Shown: positions 1-8,282, counted from the stretch's first letter. The stretch is DNA of 64,000 bases from Tatumella punctata (GCF_039523735.1 NZ_BAAAFW010000094.1:62001-126000), one strand, 5' to 3'. The notes: generated by a model not told the origin, from the letters alone. Program-made: numbers and translations.

Positions 1-1
1 G

Positions 2-787
2 AATAAACCCGTCATGACGATACTTCATGGTTTTTTCAGCGGCGGTACTCTGGCGGGAGCTGTTACCGGAATGCTGATGGCTGCCTTAAACCTGCCACCT
101 CAGTGGCATTTTACGTTAATCGCCGGTCTGCTGTTGGTCTGTATTTTTCCGCTAATCAATCGCCTTGACTGGCAGAGTGAAAAAGAGGCTGCGGAACAAC
201 CTCAGTCAGGAAGCTATCAGTCCCAGGTGTTCAACGAACTACGTGATAAGCGATTACTGCTGCTGGGCGTCGTTATTCTGGCGATGGCACTGGCTGAGGG
301 TTCTGCTAATGACTGGGTTCCTTTATTGATGACCGACGGTTATCACTTCAGCCATACTACCGGTACCCTGGTATACGTTGGTTTTACGGCCGGAATGACA
401 CTGGGCCGCTTTATCGGTGGCAGCTTTGTACGCCGCTTCGGGCGCGTCCGTATGCTGAGATTCAGTGCTTTATCTGCTGTCAGCGGCTTATTACTGGTGA
501 TTTTTTCTTCCGTCCAATGGCTGGCAGCTGTTGCAGTGATATTGTGGGGGATTGGCGCTTCTCTGGGCTTCCCCCTGACGATCTCTGCTGCCGGGGAAGG
601 GAAAAACAGTAACCTGCGGGTCACTATTGCTGCCACACTGGGTTATATTGCTTTTCTGGTCGGCCCGCCCTGCCTCGGGTTTCTCGGCCAGTATGCCGGA
701 TTAAGGATGGCAATGCTGCCGGTACTGCTCATGGTTATAATCGCGTTTTTCTGTACTTCGTCGGCAGCATCCCCCCGCCAGGACTGA
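2..787 (+). CDS. MFS transporter, YbjJ-like (5' end outside window)
   Basis: This is the C-terminal part of a major facilitator superfamily inner-membrane transporter; the frame stays open to the left edge, so the true start lies outside the window. The segment has a run of hydrophobic helices and the MFS loop signature GRFIGGSFVRRFGR in the second half. The opening residues (NKPVMTILHGFFSGGTLAGA) resemble the mid-region of E. coli YbjJ. The substrate is unknown. It converges on the SRPBCC gene downstream, with a hairpin between them. Confidence 0.75.
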   Translation, partial: NKPVMTILHGFFSGGTLAGAVTGMLMAALNLPPQWHFTLIAGLLLVCIFPLINRLDWQSEKEAAEQPQSGSYQSQVFNELRDKRLLLLGVVILAMALAEGSANDWVPLLMTDGYHFSHTTGTLVYVGFTAGMTLGRFIGGSFVRRFGRVRMLRFSALSAVSGLLLVIFSSVQWLAAVAVILWGIGASLGFPLTISAAGEGKNSNLRVTIAATLGYIAFLVGPPCLGFLGQYAGLRMAMLPVLLMVIIAFFCTSSAASPRQD

Positions 788-823
788 GCGTTTCCTCTGA
801 TAACCGGGACCGGAGAGACTCCC

Positions 824-849
824 CCGGAACAGAAGTGACTCTGTTCCGG
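824..849. terminator. Bidirectional hairpin between convergent genes
   Basis: A 10-bp perfect inverted repeat, CCGGAACAGA / TCTGTTCCGG, with a 6-nt loop lies between the stops of the MFS gene (plus) and the SRPBCC gene (minus). The position suits a shared terminator, but neither side has a strong T-run. Confidence 0.5.
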
Positions 850-858
850 TAAACGCTT

Positions 859-1377
859 TTATTTCAGCGCTTTTGCTGCAGTAATAAGACCATCCAGCCA
901 CTCCTGATGACCATTGATCATCGGATTAGGAGTGGTCTTTGCCAGTTCAACAGCCGGCTGCCCGTTCTGAGTTTCCTGGGTAAGAATACGGACACGGTTG
1001 CCAGGAAGATCCTCCACCAGCCACGCATGCAGTACATCCAGACGTTCATCACTGCCCGTCTCACCTGACCAGCCATGCCAGGAAACACGAGCAACATCTC
1101 CGCTATCTGGTGCACAATATTCCGTGACCTGCGCTTCGACATGGAAGCCAAACGTCTCGAAACTGAAGCGCATATCTGCCGCCAATTGCGGACCTTTATT
1201 GTCATAATACCGTGCGTTGGCGGAATTTTTATAGTAATCCGGCCATCGTGCCGGAGTAGTAAGCAATGGCCAGATATCCCGGGTCGTCAGACCGGATACA
1301 ATGACTTCATTTGAGCAGTAATTGTCAGTAAAGCCAGGAACAAAACCTTCCGGCCAGTTAATCCCATTCATTTTCAT
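859..1377 (-). CDS. SRPBCC / polyketide cyclase-like domain protein
   Basis: A protein of 172 residues if started at MKMNGINWPEGFVPG; the longer open frame upstream would add an unlikely hydrophobic leader. The pattern of a 'TTRDIWPLLTTPARWPDYY' helix and a 'LHAWLVEDLPGNRVRILTQE' strand region is that of START/SRPBCC helix-grip proteins, which bind small hydrophobic ligands. No catalytic residues can be assigned. It is transcribed divergently from a LysR-type regulator about 255 bp away, the usual arrangement of a regulator and its target, so it is probably controlled by that protein. Confidence 0.65.
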   Translation of the reverse strand: MKMNGINWPEGFVPGFTDNYCSNEVIVSGLTTRDIWPLLTTPARWPDYYKNSANARYYDNKGPQLAADMRFSFETFGFHVEAQVTEYCAPDSGDVARVSWHGWSGETGSDERLDVLHAWLVEDLPGNRVRILTQETQNGQPAVELAKTTPNPMINGHQEWLDGLITAAKALK

Positions 1378-1631
1378 ACAATTTTCTCTATATAAGGATG
1401 CTACACGTTCCGGTAGCAGACAAATAAAGTATCCTGTCAATGCAGAAATAAGACCAATCACCATTTTTTATTTCTATTATTCTCTGTGGTGATATCTTAA
1501 TCACAGAATACAAACGGAAGCATTATGCTGTCCGTGAACCGGTCACTTGTTCAGCCCGGCACTGTAGAACTGTATATGACCCGTCACATACAATGTTAAA
1601 CATAAACCGGGCTTACATGACGAAGAAGCCA

Positions 1632-2531
1632 ATGCACAACGATATCCGTACTGTCGATCTTAATTTACTCAAAACACTTGATGCCCTGTTGGACGAACGC
1701 AGCGTAACCCGCGCAGCAGCACGGTTATCACTGACACAACCCGCCGTCAGTGGCATGCTGAACCGCCTGCGGGAATATTTTAATGATCCGCTTTTTACCC
1801 GTACACAGCGGGGGATTATCCCGACATTACGGGCACTGGAATTGCAGCAACCAGTGAAAGATATACTCACAGAAATCAGTGGATTACTGCAGCCAAAGAC
1901 CTTTGACCCGCTAACCGCAGAAATAACCATTAAAATTGCAGCCACTGATTATGCTCTGCGGGCTGTGGTCGTTCCTTTTATAGAAGCGCTGAAGTTACAG
2001 GCACCGCATATTCGCGTAGCGGTTCTGCCCGTGAATAATGAGCAACTGGCAGCACAGTTTGAACGCGGGGATATCGATATTGCCCTGGTGACTCCGGAAA
2101 CTGCGCTGCCCGATTTACATGCCAGACAGCTGTATGAAGAATACTATGTGTGTTTATTACGGAAAGAACACCCGCTGGCACAGCCCGGAGCACTGACTCT
2201 TGATAGTTTCTGTGCCATGGATCATGCACTGTTCTCCTACACCGGTGACAGTTTTCACGGAGTCACCGATGATGCGCTGGCTGCGATTGGCCGTTCCAGG
2301 CATATAGCACTTTCCGTGTACAGTTTTCTGGTATTGCCCGAAATACTGCGAGTCAGTGAGCTGATCAGTGTGGTACCGCAAAGACTGGCACGTAATCTGC
2401 CGGGCTTAACAGTCATGCCGCCGCCACTGGCAATTAAAGGCTTTAGTAAAACTGCAATCTGGCATGAACGAACACACCGTGATCCCGGCTATCGCTGGCT
2501 GCGTGAACTGTTGTTCACTATCACCCACTGA
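1632..2531 (+). CDS. LysR-family transcriptional regulator
   Basis: LysR-type regulator of about 299 residues. The N-terminal winged helix-turn-helix is clear (LLDERSVTRAAARLSLTQPAVSGMLNRLREYFNDPLF), followed by a periplasmic-binding-protein-like effector domain from about residue 90. Starts at 1593, 1617 and 1632 are in frame. I chose 1632 because family members begin only a few residues before the 'DLNLLKTLDALL' helix and a GAAGAAG stretch precedes it, but this is uncertain. It is divergent from the SRPBCC gene, which is its most likely target. The effector is unknown. Confidence 0.8.
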   Translation: MHNDIRTVDLNLLKTLDALLDERSVTRAAARLSLTQPAVSGMLNRLREYFNDPLFTRTQRGIIPTLRALELQQPVKDILTEISGLLQPKTFDPLTAEITIKIAATDYALRAVVVPFIEALKLQAPHIRVAVLPVNNEQLAAQFERGDIDIALVTPETALPDLHARQLYEEYYVCLLRKEHPLAQPGALTLDSFCAMDHALFSYTGDSFHGVTDDALAAIGRSRHIALSVYSFLVLPEILRVSELISVVPQRLARNLPGLTVMPPPLAIKGFSKTAIWHERTHRDPGYRWLRELLFTITH

Positions 2532-2569
2532 GCTGATACATGCCTACAGGGGCAGGGTAAATTATCTGT

Positions 2570-2840
2570 CTGCTCAATACCTTTAATGACATGTTTAACC
2601 ACACCGAAGCTCTCAAACGGGTCAGCATCCGTCACAGAGACCAGCGGGGATTCATTCTTCTGAGATGTAAAGAAGGCCGTAAACTTGCCCCGCCAATGAG
2701 GCCACCACAATATCACCCGCTCCGGCGGTCAGTGAGCTATCGACAATCAGCATATCACCGTCAGCGATACCTTCTTCTGTCATCGAATCACTACTGCCCC
2801 GGATAAAACAGGTTGTTACCGGATACGCAATCAATAACTA
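2570..2840 (-). pseudogene. umuD-like (S24 peptidase) remnant, frameshifted
   Basis: Reading the minus strand from about 2840 gives LLIAYPVTTCFIRGSSDSM then EEGIADGDMLIVDS and GDIVVASLAG, which match the UmuD/MucA core around its catalytic serine (SSDSM). Near 2690 the frame changes at a run of G. The next frame gives GKFTAFFTS and then FESFGVVKHVIKGI, the UmuD C-terminal signature. The N-terminal 40 or so residues are missing, as is any umuC. I see no LexA box. UmuD is a self-cleaving subunit of the SOS error-prone polymerase; this copy is dead. Confidence 0.8.
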
Positions 2841-3454
2841 ATTAAGATCAATTCTTTGTGCAATATAGTCCCCGGCAGGTGACGGGAAGCCACAGGTAAC
2901 ACGACTGATAAAAAATGGCAGGTCCAGTAATAGTGGTTTATCTGCCGCCCGGTAAAGTATCACAACCCCGTTTATTACTGTTGCTATGTGCTGTGTTATG
3001 GCCGGGTCATCCTGATCACCTTTTAGTGTGCAATTTTTTAAAACCTCTGATTCAAAAGGATTTACTTATATTGATCGGATCCCTTTGCTCTGATCTTCCT
3101 GCATAAAATAAAGGGATCAGCAATCACCGATCCATGCCAGCCGCAAAGGATCCCTCTCTGCAATAACCTTACCCTGCCTTTATCCCCGGAGCCTGGCGGA
3201 AAAAAGCAGAGTATCAAAACTGACTCCTTCGCCAGTTTTGATAAAAAACACAGGGGCATTGATGGCATTTTACAGACAGTTTATTTCAGGTGCCGTATGA
3301 AGGAATAAATAACCACAGATATCAGATTATCTCCATTAATTACCCAGCATTCAGTAAATACCCTGAGTAGCACTTATAAATATGATTAATCTGTTTATCC
3401 GGGCATTCCATCATCATAGTGCATATATTAATTTATTATGACAGGAATATAATT
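2841..3454. other. Non-coding stretch with one long inverted repeat
   Basis: About 600 bases without a credible gene. The one notable structure is an 11-bp perfect inverted repeat, TATCAAAACTG (3212-3222) and CAGTTTTGATA (3233-3243). It is followed by A rather than T on the plus strand, so it is not a normal terminator. The right end presumably carries the promoter of the hydroxylase gene. Confidence 0.5.
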
Positions 3455-4192
3455 ATGCAGCCCGCATCACGCCCGACTTTTTATCGTCGTTTACTGATAA
3501 AAACGGGGAAAAAATTCTTACGCTGGAATAACTATTTCCAGATAAAACATTCACTTATTGCCACTACTCCAAAAATTGACAACTCCGCTTTCGACTGGGT
3601 TTATTTACTGGAAAATAACTGGCGGGAAATCCGCGGAGAATTAGATATATTACTGAAAAAACCACAGAATATTCCGTCCTTCCATGAAATATCTCCTGAC
3701 CAGCAACGGATTTCCAAAGGTGACAACTGGAAAACTTTCGGGTTATATATATACGGTAACCGGATTGAAGCAAACTGTGCCCTCTGTCCGAAAACAGCAG
3801 CACTGATCAGTGCAATCCCCCATATGCGTACTGCCATGTTTTCTATACTACAGCCCCGCTATCATATCGTTCCTCACAAAGGCCCGACCCGAGCCATGGT
3901 GCGTGTGCATCTGGGGCTTATCGTGCCAGAAGAACGGGATAAAGTATGGATCAGGGTGGCTGACCAGAAAATGCACTGGGAGGAAGGTAAAGTCATCCTG
4001 TTTGATGACTCTCTGGAACATGAAGTACGTAATGATAGCGATGAATGGCGTGCCGTCCTGTTTCTGGATGTCGACCGGCCCATGGACAAAACCGGAACTC
4101 TGGTCAATAAGCTTCTCTTTTCCCTGATTAAAGCCAGCCCTTATATCAAACAGCCATTGAAAAATATTTCTGCATGGAACCGGAAGTACTGA
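3455..4192 (+). CDS. Aspartyl/asparaginyl beta-hydroxylase-fold protein, LpxO-like
   Basis: 245 residues from the internal start MQPASRPTF, preceded by an ACAGGA ribosome site; the longer frame adds 12 unlikely residues. The core IVPHKGPTRAMVRVHLGL and the later DDSLEHEVRNDSDEWRAVLFLD are the conserved Fe(II)/2-oxoglutarate dioxygenase motifs of the aspartyl beta-hydroxylase family. They supply two histidines and an arginine-bearing strand for iron and cosubstrate. In enterobacteria the best-known members are the LpxO lipid A 2-hydroxylases, which alter the outer membrane. The short basic N-terminus could associate with the membrane. Substrate assignment to lipid A is inference. Confidence 0.75.
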   Translation: MQPASRPTFYRRLLIKTGKKFLRWNNYFQIKHSLIATTPKIDNSAFDWVYLLENNWREIRGELDILLKKPQNIPSFHEISPDQQRISKGDNWKTFGLYIYGNRIEANCALCPKTAALISAIPHMRTAMFSILQPRYHIVPHKGPTRAMVRVHLGLIVPEERDKVWIRVADQKMHWEEGKVILFDDSLEHEVRNDSDEWRAVLFLDVDRPMDKTGTLVNKLLFSLIKASPYIKQPLKNISAWNRKY

Positions 4193-4326
4193 GCGGGAGT
4201 AGATTAAGCCTGCTCATATAAGTACCCGTAATCTGCTATCAGGCATTCCCTGGTTCAGGAAAGGCTATACTCTTATCGACTCCTCCATGAGGTAAACGCC
4301 ACACTGTTTTATAACAGGAGATTACT

Positions 4327-5259
4327 ATGCAACAGGATCCACAGGTCATCCGGCAGTCCATTGAGCAGGCCCTGCAAGAGTCACTCTCCCTGCAAGGAGG
4401 GAAAAATGCAGACTATATCCCCTTTCTGGCACAAGTCCCTTCACACCTCAGCGCCGTGGCGGTCGTCACTGCAGAAGGGGCTGTTTATCAGGCCGGTGAT
4501 AGCAGTTATCCCTTTGCCATAGAGTCTATATCGAAAGTCAGTACCCTGGCGCTGGCCCTCGAAGAAGCCGGTCCTGCCGCGATTAAAGAAAAAATAGGTG
4601 CCGACCCGACCGGACTCCCTTTTAATTCAGTTATTGCCTTAGAACTGCACAGCGGGAAACCTTTATCACCCTTAGTCAATGCCGGGGCAATGTCTGCGGT
4701 CAGTCTGCTGAAAGCAAACGATGCTGAACAGCGCTGGCAACGTATTTTACATCTGCAACAACAAATGGCCGGTTCAGCACTCGCCCTCTCAGAAGAAGTT
4801 AATCAGTCGGAGCAAAGTACCAACTTTCATAACCGGGGTATTGCCTGGCTGCTGTATTCTGCCGGCTATATGTATTGTGACCCTATGGAAGCCTGCGAGG
4901 TTTATACCCGTCAGTGTTCAGTACTGATTAACACGACACAACTGGCGACTTTCGCCGCCACCCTTGCAGCCAGAGGGATGAACCCACTCACCCGCCAGCA
5001 GGTACTCAGGAAAGATAACGTTCCCTGTATCCTCGCAGAAATGACAATGGAAGGTATGTACGGTGCCTCGGGCGACTGGGCATACAGTGTCGGACTGCCG
5101 GCAAAAAGCGGTGTCGGCGGGGGTGTTATTGCCGTCGTCCCCGGAGTGATGGGAATTGCGGCTTTTTCACCGCCACTGGATAACGAAGGCAACAGTGTAC
5201 GTGCTCAGGCAATGGTCGCTTCGGTGGCCAGTCAGCTGGGCTATTCGCTGTATCGCTGA
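4327..5259 (+). CDS. glsA: Glutaminase (serine-dependent, GlsA/YbaS type)
   Basis: Hydrolyses L-glutamine to glutamate and ammonia in the cytoplasm. The 310-residue length equals that of E. coli GlsA1 (YbaS). The beta-lactamase-like catalytic pair is visible as S67-x-x-K70 in ESISKVST, followed by the family motifs VNAGAM and the glycine-rich SGVGGGVIAVVPG. A good ribosome site (AACAGGAGA) precedes the start. It lies directly upstream of hdeB and hdeA. In E. coli YbaS supports glutamine-dependent acid resistance by consuming protons as ammonium, so the context suggests the same role here. No ybaT/gadC-type antiporter is next to it. Confidence 0.93.
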   Translation: MQQDPQVIRQSIEQALQESLSLQGGKNADYIPFLAQVPSHLSAVAVVTAEGAVYQAGDSSYPFAIESISKVSTLALALEEAGPAAIKEKIGADPTGLPFNSVIALELHSGKPLSPLVNAGAMSAVSLLKANDAEQRWQRILHLQQQMAGSALALSEEVNQSEQSTNFHNRGIAWLLYSAGYMYCDPMEACEVYTRQCSVLINTTQLATFAATLAARGMNPLTRQQVLRKDNVPCILAEMTMEGMYGASGDWAYSVGLPAKSGVGGGVIAVVPGVMGIAAFSPPLDNEGNSVRAQAMVASVASQLGYSLYR

Positions 5260-5368
5260 ACATGCCTGCGGCAAAATATCTGTTCACTATTCTGGATATT
5301 TCCTATTGTCAGACTACTATTATGAGTAAGGCTATCCTTTTAACTCACAGGTATAAAAGAGAAGACTC

Positions 5369-5677
5369 ATGAAAATCAAAGCGATGATACTTGCTGTTGC
5401 CGGATTATCTTTTTTTTCTGCAACCGCCGTTCAGGCTGCAGATACTAATACCGAACATATGACCTGCCAGGAATTTATAAATCTGAATCCCAAAGCAATG
5501 CTGCCCGTTGCATTCTGGATGCTGAATGATAAAACAACCTATAAGGGCGGAGATACTGTTGATTTACAGGAAACTAATAATATCGCCATCCCGCAGGTTA
5601 TCGATTTATGTAAAAAGCATCCGCAAAATAAACTGTATGACTTTAAAAATGAAATTCATGACCTGCTGAAAAAATAA
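5369..5677 (+). CDS. hdeB: Periplasmic acid-stress chaperone HdeB
   Basis: 102 residues with a signal peptide ending near TAVQA-AD. The mature part begins MTCQEFINLNPKAMLPVAFWML and continues TYKGGDTV, diagnostic of HdeB. The two family cysteines (in MTCQEF and DLCKKH) form the internal disulphide. HdeB unfolds and dissociates in mild acid to bind denaturing periplasmic proteins. It precedes hdeA here, whereas E. coli has hdeA first, and no hdeD follows. Confidence 0.92.
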   Translation: MKIKAMILAVAGLSFFSATAVQAADTNTEHMTCQEFINLNPKAMLPVAFWMLNDKTTYKGGDTVDLQETNNIAIPQVIDLCKKHPQNKLYDFKNEIHDLLKK

Positions 5678-5788
5678 TACACCATCATATTACATGGAAA
5701 TATAGCTATTTAATAAAATATAGCTTTATTTCCTATGGTTATATTCACCGATGTATCTTTTAACAATACAGAAAGAGAGGTTAGTAAG

Positions 5789-6112
5789 ATGAATAAGTTC
5801 TCCGGAGCCATTGTTGCCGCTTTACTCGTATTGCCTGCAGCCAGTTTTGCGGCTGATCATACCGCACATCAGACCAGGCCTATTACTAAATGGACCTGTA
5901 ATGATTTTCTGAATCTGGATATGTCTTTCCAGCCAACTGCCGTCGGATTCGCTGAGGCACTGAACCAGAAACAAAAACCTGAAGACGCAGTACTGGATGT
6001 CAGCGGCATTGAGAGCGTTACCCCGGTGATCGTACAGTTGTGTGAACAAAACAAATCTGCCAACTTCAAAGCGACTACCGATAAGGCCTTCGAACAGGCG
6101 CCAAAAAAATAA
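5789..6112 (+). CDS. hdeA: Periplasmic acid-stress chaperone HdeA
   Basis: 107 residues from the ATG after an AGAGAGG ribosome site; an upstream in-frame start at 5735 would spoil the signal peptide. The signal peptide ends near AASFA-AD. The mature protein contains WTCNDFLNLDMSFQPTAVGF and KPEDAVLDVSGI, near-identical to E. coli HdeA, and both conserved cysteines (WTC and QLC). HdeA is the main ATP-independent chaperone below about pH 3. It is probably co-expressed with hdeB about 110 bp upstream. Confidence 0.94.
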   Translation: MNKFSGAIVAALLVLPAASFAADHTAHQTRPITKWTCNDFLNLDMSFQPTAVGFAEALNQKQKPEDAVLDVSGIESVTPVIVQLCEQNKSANFKATTDKAFEQAPKK

Positions 6113-6500
6113 CATCTCGGTGCTGTTATTGTATGGCGGTGACCCTCTGGTTATCGCCATTATATTGTTATTAACAGATAACCTGTTTACCGACATCTGA
6201 AACAGTTGCGAAAGATAGTCACCGGCAAGACAATATTAATAAAAACGTCATCCTCCTGAGTATTTGAAAACATAAAAACCATACTATTTTAATATGCTAT
6301 TTAATAACTCTGATATAAATAAATAACCATTAAAATATTAATATATTTTGTATTGAAAAAATTTTTATAACTTTTCCGGTTAGTGGTTCTGAGATTTTGC
6401 TTTGTCACGTGAATGCCTGATCTGATCCTTCAACTCAGCACAAATGCGATTTATTCAACACCGCTGTGTGTAGTTATCATCTCCTGACGTATCCGAATCT
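6113..6500. other. AT-rich non-coding stretch
   Basis: About 390 bases rich in A and T. I see no gene, RNA gene or clear terminator. It separates the acid cluster from the ssb remnant and may hold a junction of transferred DNA. Confidence 0.4.
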
Positions 6501-6504
6501 ATTA

Positions 6505-6987
6505 AGTCACTACAGGTCATTCTTGCCGGATATTTAGACCAGCCCCCCGAAGTACGCTATACATCCAGCAGCAGCGCAGTAACCACTATTTCAGCTGACG
6601 TGATAAGTAAACCAGTGAAATGAAGAAGCAGACCGAATGGCTCCGGGTCGTACTGTTTGGCAAACTGGCGGAAGTGGCCGGTGAATTTTTGCGTAAAGGC
6701 TCACAGATATACATTGAAGGCCAGTTAGTTACCGGTAAATGGCAGGATAAGCATAGTCAGGAGCGTTATTCTACAGAAGTGATGGTCAACGTGAACAGTA
6801 GCATGCAGATACCGGGAAGTCGTCAGCAATCGGGTAGCTCCTCTTCTCACTCCCGGGATTCTTAACAACAAGGATGGGGACAGCCTCAGCAGCCCGTATC
6901 AGGGGGTCAGCCACCTCAGGTGGGGCGTTGTCTTCAGGAAGTCCGGCTGCGGGGATGCCGATGGATTTTGACGACCACATCCCTTTT
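6505..6987 (+). pseudogene. ssb remnant (single-stranded DNA-binding protein)
   Basis: Pieces of SSB appear in order but in different frames: VILAGYLDQPPEVRY near 6516-6560; then KKQTEWLRVVLFGKLAEVAG, GSQIYIEGQL and QERYSTEV from 6620; and MDFDDHIPF at 6961-6987. The last is the acidic C-terminal tail, normally DDDIPF. At least two frame changes and an in-frame stop break it, and the glycine/glutamine-rich linker is lost as coding sequence. The conserved tail shows that the whole gene once lay here. It is probably a plasmid- or island-borne second copy rather than the chromosomal ssb. Confidence 0.85.
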
Positions 6988-7048
6988 ATCGGATCTGGTT
7001 ATGGTATTAATCGGGCAGCCATACACGTAATCTGACAGGGAGAGTATT

Positions 7049-7284
7049 ATGCCAACAGTATTCAGGATCGGCGCCTATCGGTTTTACTTTTACAGTCATG
7101 AACCGAATGAACCGGCGCATGTCCATATTGATAAAGGTAATGCAACCGCTAAAATATGGTTACATGATATCAGCGTCGCGCGTAGTGTGGCTTTGCTTCG
7201 CACCAACTTCGTGAACTACAACGTCTGGTTAAAGAACATCAGATAACACTCCGGGAGGCCTGGGATGCTTACTTTGCAAAGTGA
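7049..7284 (+). pseudogene. DUF4160 family gene, single frameshift
   Basis: The first part, MPTVFRIGAYRFYFYSHEPN with HVHIDKG and AKIWL, is a typical DUF4160 start with a good GGGAGAG ribosome site. After about position 7190 the open frame runs into nonsense, while the -1 frame continues the family pattern: FASHQLRELQRLVKEHQ, then LREAWDAYFAK and a TGA at 7282-7284. One base has been lost, or is missing from the assembly, near 7185-7195. DUF4160 genes are normally paired with DUF2442 genes, as here, an arrangement compared to toxin-antitoxin pairs; function is unproven. Confidence 0.8.
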
Positions 7285-7528
7285 GAACGATATTCGCGTA
7301 ATGAATGTCTGCATTGATGATGATCGGCTGACGGTTGACCTCATGGACGGGCGCAGTATCTCTGTTCCCGTTGCCTGGTTCCCTCGTCTTGCTGCGGGTA
7401 CTGCTGAGCAGCGACAAAACTGGGAGCTTTGTGGTGCCGGTTATGGTATCCACTGGCCTGAACTGGATGAAGACCTGAGTACCGAAGGACTACTTCGTGG
7501 TGCTAAAGGTGTGACTCCACGCCATTGA
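7265..7528 (+). CDS. DUF2442 domain protein
   Basis: 87 residues. The start overlaps the end of the decayed DUF4160 frame, suggesting translational coupling; an alternative start is the ATG at 7301. The pattern 'DDRLTVDLMDGRSISVPVAWFPRL' followed by 'GYGIHWPELDEDLSTEGLL' is characteristic of DUF2442, a small fold found beside DUF4160. The partner is frameshifted, so this gene may be an orphan. A good terminator follows. Confidence 0.85.
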   Translation: MLTLQSENDIRVMNVCIDDDRLTVDLMDGRSISVPVAWFPRLAAGTAEQRQNWELCGAGYGIHWPELDEDLSTEGLLRGAKGVTPRH

Positions 7529-7551
7529 CCGGTGTCATTTAACAAAACGGA

Positions 7552-7581
7552 AACGCTGACTTTGCGGTCGGCGTTTTTTTT
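7552..7581 (+). terminator. Rho-independent terminator after DUF2442 gene
   Basis: AACGCTGAC and GTCGGCGTT form a stem around a 6-nt loop and run straight into eight T residues. It is one of the best-formed terminators in the window. Confidence 0.85.
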
Positions 7582-7616
7582 ATCTGCGGAAAATCAGTTA
7601 TTAATTGAATCAATAC

Positions 7617-7695
7617 GGGGCACGGTTCAGGAACCGGAGTACCCGCTTCCGCCAGCTTAAGAATGGCGATGATCTGGCTGTCAGTAAAACGTGAT
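7617..7695 (-). mobile_element. IS3-family transposase OrfA remnant
   Basis: On the minus strand this short piece reads RFTDSQIIAILKLAEAGTPV, followed by PEPC. This is the start of the helix-turn-helix of IS3-family (IS407-like group) OrfA proteins. No remainder of orfA, no orfB and no clear terminal repeats are present. It is a dead scrap within the older accessory region next to the attachment site. Confidence 0.75.
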
Positions 7696-7795
7696 CATTG
7701 AGATCCGCTGCCCTTCCGGTCATAGAAATCCCCCCTGAATTCAGGTGAGTAGAAAATGCTGCTTATAAAAATACCGGTTTTTCGGGCGGATTACC

Positions 7796-8054
7796 ATGTA
7801 CCGGAACTGTCAGGAAAAGACCGGAGGCGCTCCAGACAGGAAGCCTGGGAAATCAGTAACCAGCCAGAAAGAGGCGACAAACGAGGTAAAACACATCAGA
7901 GAGCAGGGCTAAGGGTAACACCTGAAGTACCCCGGGGAAGGACCATAAACAGACCATACTGCAGAAACGACAAAGCCCCGCATTTCTGCGAGGCTTTTGA
8001 AATAGTGGTGCCCGAACTCGGAATCGAACCAAGGACACGGGGATTTTCAATCCC
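7796..8054. repeat. Distal copy of the long direct repeat flanking the island
   Basis: This copy matches 15736-16060 with scattered substitutions. It includes the shared text CAGGGCTAAGGGTAACACC and GTACCCCGGGGAAGGACC. It lacks about 64 bases present in the other copy; the missing block there is bounded by ACCGGAGG repeats, so the difference looks like a slippage deletion. The right end contains the displaced tRNA-Phe 3' end. Confidence 0.85.
7999..8054. other. Island attachment site, distal (displaced tRNA-Phe 3' end)
   Basis: A 56-base stretch identical to 16005-16060. It holds the last 49 bases of tRNA-Phe (minus strand, CCA end at 8006) and stops mid-anticodon stem, after which the sequence diverges from a tRNA. 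This is the expected scar of integrase-mediated insertion into the 3' end of a tRNA gene. Confidence 0.9.
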
Positions 8055-8282
8055 TTTAGAAAAGGCCAAATAGGCCCTAAGATTCTTAGAAACAACCATT
8101 TCCTAAGAAAATCCTTAACTACACTTCCTCATGTTCCATGTAAATTCCTCATCTCGAAAAAAATACGCGATTTTAAGCTACCAGATGTCTACCATTGGTT
8201 ATCTTAGTATTGATTTTTATTTAAATCATAGCATTGTGAAGATTCTCATCAGGTCCAAGTGATAAAGCAACATCCACGATGT
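8055..8282. other. Island end, non-coding
   Basis: About 230 AT-rich bases between the displaced attachment site and the C-box operator. I see no gene. Short repeats around CCTAAGATTCTTAG may belong to the recombination region. Confidence 0.4.

Noticed and set aside
3212..3243. Rho-independent terminator
   Set aside because: The stem is perfect but is followed by A residues on the plus strand and has its T-run on the wrong side for the minus strand; no gene ends here.
7756..8073. Open frame of 105 residues across the distal repeat and tRNA fragment
   Set aside because: It runs through the displaced tRNA-Phe end and a non-coding repeat; similar frames occur in the other repeat copy because of the shared sequence, not because of a gene.
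8003..8090. Second tRNA-Phe gene
   Set aside because: Only the 3' part matches; the anticodon stem and 5' half are missing, so it is an attachment scar.
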